A DNA stretch of 8,561 nt, from contig JACDAH010000512.1 in assembly GCA_013695505.1 (NCBI GenBank), positions 1 to 8,561 of the forward strand, given 5' to 3'. Positions 6,552-8,561 of this stretch are shown piece after piece (position 1 is the stretch's first letter; the number at the start of each line of letters is the position of its first letter). Both the position numbers and the translations under genes were made by a program. The notes under the pieces were generated by a model that had not been told where the DNA came from, did no database searches, and saw only the letters and a list, made by a program, of their open reading frames with translations. The stretch comes from Chloroflexota bacterium (GTDB lineage: Bacteria > Chloroflexota > Limnocylindria > Limnocylindrales > CSP1-4).

Positions 6552-6576
6552 CGACGGTTAAGTTACGCGACCGTCG
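6552..6576. terminator. Hairpin between convergent lipoprotein genes, candidate bidirectional terminator
   Basis: CGACGGT (6552-6558) and ACCGTCG (6570-6576) form a perfect 7-bp stem with an 11-base loop, starting directly after the TAA of the S41-like gene and 25 bases beyond the stop of the opposing gene. The position suits a shared terminator, but there is no T-run on either strand. Confidence 0.4.
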
Positions 6577-6601
6577 AAACACGGTGCGAACCGGGCTGCG
6601 C

Positions 6602-7711
6602 TCAGTTGTCGGGCGTCGATAGCACGCCCCACGCGAAGTGGTTCAGGTGGACGTCCGGCACTGAAACGAGCACCGTCTTGTTCGAGCCATCGGCGTCCAT
6701 GAGGCAAAGCTGCTCGTCGCAACCGAAGACGATCCTCCGCCCGTCAGGCGAGTAGGCCGGCTTGAAGGTCACATGTCCAGGTGTGCCGGCCACGACATCT
6801 GGCTCCGATGCCGGGTCGTCCACGGGCATTCGCTCGATCTGCTCGGTGTGTTGGCCGTCCGCGTCGCTGAGCGTGTTGTAGATGACCGAACGCCCATCCT
6901 TGCTCCAGTCGGGATGCTCCAGTTCCTGCAGGTTGGCGCTGATCAGGCTGCGCTCCCGACCCGTCGCAAGATCGCGGATCCAAGGTTCCGAGACGCCTTT
7001 GGTGAAGTCGCCGCGGAGAAAGACGATCTGGGAGCCGTCGGGCGAGAAGCGGGGCTCGGCGTCGAAGGCGTCCGGGGCGCCGAACAACTGCGCATGCGAG
7101 CCGTCGACATCGATGCGCCACAGATCGGTGTTGTACCCGTACGCCAGCCATGAGCCATCGGGTGCCCAGTCGGGGTTCCCGAACTTCTCGGTCTCCTCGC
7201 TCCGAGCGTACGAGGTCAGGATTCGCAGGTTCGTGCCGTCTGCGGCGCTCGTGGCCAACTGCCATGAGCCGTCGCTCATCTCGATCCCGAACGCGAGCAT
7301 GCTGCCGTCTCGGGAGAAGCGTGGTCGCGAGACGTGGCAGTCGAGCAGCTGGACCAGATCCGAACCGTCAGGGTCGACGGCGAACAACGGCGCGAGGATC
7401 TGCCCGCCGAGGTCGTCGCTTCCGGTGATCTGCCCGAAGACGATGCGGCCCGAGGGATCGGGGACGCCGTCCTTCGGGTCCTTGGCATGGGTTACCCATC
7501 TAGGCGCCTCGCGGTTCTCGCACATCGGGGCCGGCGGCGCAGAGGCTGTGGGCGACGCCGAGACGGAAGGCACTGATGCCACTGCAACCGCTGATGGCGA
7601 TGGCGAACCGGCAACGCCCGGTGAAGCGTTCAGGCTTGTGCCCCCACACGCGCTCACGAGGATGGCGATGGCCATCGGCACGGCCGTCGGACGCCGATGT
7701 GGGCTGCGCAT
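6602..7711 (-). CDS. PD40 (TolB-like) beta-propeller lipoprotein
   Basis: The 369-residue protein starts at the ATG at 7711, with AAAGG seven bases upstream; an in-frame GTG at 7726 lacks such a site. The N-terminus MRSPHRRPTAVPMAIAILVSAC is a lipoprotein signal with lipid-modified Cys22. A low-complexity Ser/Ala/Pro/Val linker follows (about residues 30-62). The rest is a beta-propeller with five clear PD40 repeats: PRFSRDGSMLAF (about 128), PDWAPDGSWLAY (about 184), PRFSPDGSQIVF (about 220), PDWSKDGRSVIY (about 267) and PAYSPDGRRIVF (about 318), plus a weaker first strand at SGRIVFGQ. Such propellers fold outside the membrane and mediate binding, as in TolB, but no partner or ligand can be read. 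It is transcribed alone toward the S41-like gene. I see no enzymatic domain. Confidence 0.85.
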   Translation of the reverse strand: MRSPHRRPTAVPMAIAILVSACGGTSLNASPGVAGSPSPSAVAVASVPSVSASPTASAPPAPMCENREAPRWVTHAKDPKDGVPDPSGRIVFGQITGSDDLGGQILAPLFAVDPDGSDLVQLLDCHVSRPRFSRDGSMLAFGIEMSDGSWQLATSAADGTNLRILTSYARSEETEKFGNPDWAPDGSWLAYGYNTDLWRIDVDGSHAQLFGAPDAFDAEPRFSPDGSQIVFLRGDFTKGVSEPWIRDLATGRERSLISANLQELEHPDWSKDGRSVIYNTLSDADGQHTEQIERMPVDDPASEPDVVAGTPGHVTFKPAYSPDGRRIVFGCDEQLCLMDADGSNKTVLVSVPDVHLNHFAWGVLSTPDN

Positions 7712-7871
7712 GTCAATGCCTTTCACGCTGGCGGCTCAGGTCATGATTGCCAAGCCCCGATCGCGCTGATCCTGGCCGGCAGTTTGCCATGCGGCCCGCA
7801 TGCGAACACGGCTGAAACAGTTCTCACGAGGAAGCGCGAGCCGACTGGCCGAGGTCCGATCCTGTCCGGCG
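7712..7871. other. Divergent intergenic region
   Basis: About 160 bases lie between the divergent starts of the PD40 lipoprotein and the SRPBCC gene, so the promoters of both should lie here. No convincing -35/-10 pair or operator repeat was identified by eye. Confidence 0.35.
7719..7723 (-). promoter_or_regulatory. Ribosome binding site of the PD40 lipoprotein gene
   Basis: AAAGG on the minus strand, seven bases before the ATG at 7711, supports this start over the upstream in-frame GTG at 7726, for which it would lie inside the gene. Confidence 0.45.
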
Positions 7872-8346
7872 ATGGTCACCACGATCACTCGGCTGGTTCG
7901 AGCGCCCATCGGAGAGGTCTTCGCCTTCTTCGATGACCCCGCGAACACGCTGGAGTTCAACCCGCACGCAGAGCGATTCCACGTCATCAACCCACAGCCG
8001 GACGGTCGTCGGACGTACGACGTCGCCATGCACTCGGACACCGACGAGTTGGATGCAGACCGTGGAACAAGTCCTGCGCGAACCACCGACCAGGCTCGTC
8101 ACGCGCGGCCGCTCCTGGACCACCGATCGCCGTTCATGGCTGCTGACCATCACCACAGACCGGCGCTTCTCGGTCGAGGGCGATGGCACGCGCATCGACG
8201 TCACGATCGAGTCGCGGCTCGACCAGCCGCTTCGTCGGCCGCTGCAGGCGGTCAGGAACTGGCTCTGGCGTGGCGCTGCGCAACAGGAGTTCGAGCACCA
8301 GCTGACCCTCATCGCCAAGCGTCTCGAGGCCGCGCACCGGGCCTGA
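7872..8346 (+). pseudogene. SRPBCC (START-like/polyketide cyclase-type) protein gene broken by one frameshift
   Basis: The first part reads MVTTITRLVRAPIGEVFAFF ... FNPHAERFHVINPQPDGRRTYDVAMH, a typical SRPBCC start (strand, then VFAFFDDPAN helix). The second part, in another frame, reads MQTVEQVLREPPTRLVTRG ... WTTDRR ... LTITTDRRFSVEGDGTRID, ending in the long C-terminal helix QEFEHQLTLIAKRLEAAHRA. Removing one T from the TT at 8049-8050 joins them as DEWMQTVEQ and yields one uninterrupted protein of 157 residues, the normal size for the fold. SRPBCC domains form a hydrophobic pocket for lipids or other apolar ligands; the ligand here is unknown. The good preservation on both sides suggests a recent mutation or a sequencing/assembly error. 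The ATG at 7872 fits the family start, although the frame is open from 7800 and no well-spaced Shine-Dalgarno site was seen. Confidence 0.8.
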
Positions 8347-8357
8347 GTCGTGGGTCT

Positions 8358-8561
8358 CTAGCGGGCGTAGGTCACGGCACCGACCCAGATGCCGAGTAGG
8401 GGACCGTCATCGCGCATGGTCATCCCGGCCGCGACCACGGTTGATCCGTGCAGGGCCAGGATCGACGCCAAGTCCCCGCCTGCCGAGGGGCCGGGGAATG
8501 GCATCCAGTCCCAGCCGTTGGCCGACTGCTTTGAGGCGCTCCCAGCCAGCACCCCCGCAGG
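8358..8561 (-). CDS. C-terminal end of a protein of unknown function (5' end outside window)
   Basis: The minus-strand frame is open to the right edge with no stop and ends with TAG at 8358-8360, showing the last 67 residues. An internal GTG at 8552 is unlikely to be the real start. The sequence has a NGWDWMPFPGPS segment followed by hydrophobic and glycine-rich strands (LASILALHGSTVVAAGM, DDGPLLGIWVGAVTYAR). This alternation of W-x-W, VVAAG and DGP-LGIW recalls exported proteins made of repeated beta-propeller-like units common in high-GC environmental bacteria, but that assignment is a guess. It converges with the SRPBCC gene, with 11 bases between the stops. Confidence 0.5.
   Translation of the reverse strand, partial: PAGVLAGSASKQSANGWDWMPFPGPSAGGDLASILALHGSTVVAAGMTMRDDGPLLGIWVGAVTYAR

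Noticed and set aside
6602..7400. Repeated SPDG-type motifs as possible DNA repeats
   Set aside because: They are protein-level PD40 blades; the DNA of the copies is not similar enough to call a nucleotide repeat.
6882..7769. Plus-strand open frame of 295 codons
   Set aside because: It is antisense to the PD40 lipoprotein, with Ser/Arg-rich composition typical of a shadow frame.
1..8561. CRISPR array, tRNA, rRNA, phage or defence module
   Set aside because: No regularly spaced direct repeats, no tRNA-like cloverleaf or rRNA sequence noticed by eye, and no genes of those systems.

Overview
The window is GC-rich DNA (visibly about two thirds G+C) from a free-living bacterium. The lipoproteins carry Ser/Ala/Pro-rich linkers, start codons include TTG and GTG, and a DUF4331 remnant and an IS481-type element are present. 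These traits fit an uncultured high-GC lineage such as Chloroflexota, or failing that Actinomycetota. This placement is inference; no marker gene is present.

Left part (1-1088): the C-terminal half of a sensor histidine kinase runs in from the left edge. Two bases after its stop comes a single-domain CheY/DivK-type response regulator, so the two form a two-component pair. Two small triloop hairpins follow.

Decayed zone (1141-1712): what looks at first like a gene-free stretch holds the remains of a DUF4331-family gene. It lacks its N-terminal part and is broken by a frameshift at 1402-1403. A short stretch on the opposite strand (1641-1712) resembles the C-terminal part of the same family and may be an inverted piece of the same gene. 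A small multi-pass membrane protein follows (1773-2282).

Mobile element (2289-3305): an apparently intact IS481-family insertion sequence sits six bases after the stop of the membrane protein gene. It has one DDE transposase, 23-bp terminal inverted repeats matching at 21 of 23 positions, and a CTAG at each side. The right-hand CTAG supplies the transposase stop codon.

Right part (3521-8561): a Ca2+/cation antiporter-type membrane exchanger is followed by about 390 bases without a recognisable gene. Next come two convergent secreted lipoprotein genes separated by a hairpin: a peptidase S41-like lipoprotein on the plus strand and a PD40 (TolB-like beta-propeller) lipoprotein on the minus strand. 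An SRPBCC (START-like) gene diverges from the latter and is broken by what looks like one extra T at 8049-8050. The C-terminal end of another minus-strand gene leaves the window at the right edge.

I found no CRISPR array, tRNA, rRNA, phage module or defence cassette, and nothing I would call a new multi-gene system. The most informative points are the broken and possibly partly inverted DUF4331 gene, the way the IS481 transposase reads out through its own right end into a CTAG, the single-base frameshift in the SRPBCC gene, and the S41-like lipoprotein that keeps the serine motif but seems to lack the usual lysine.
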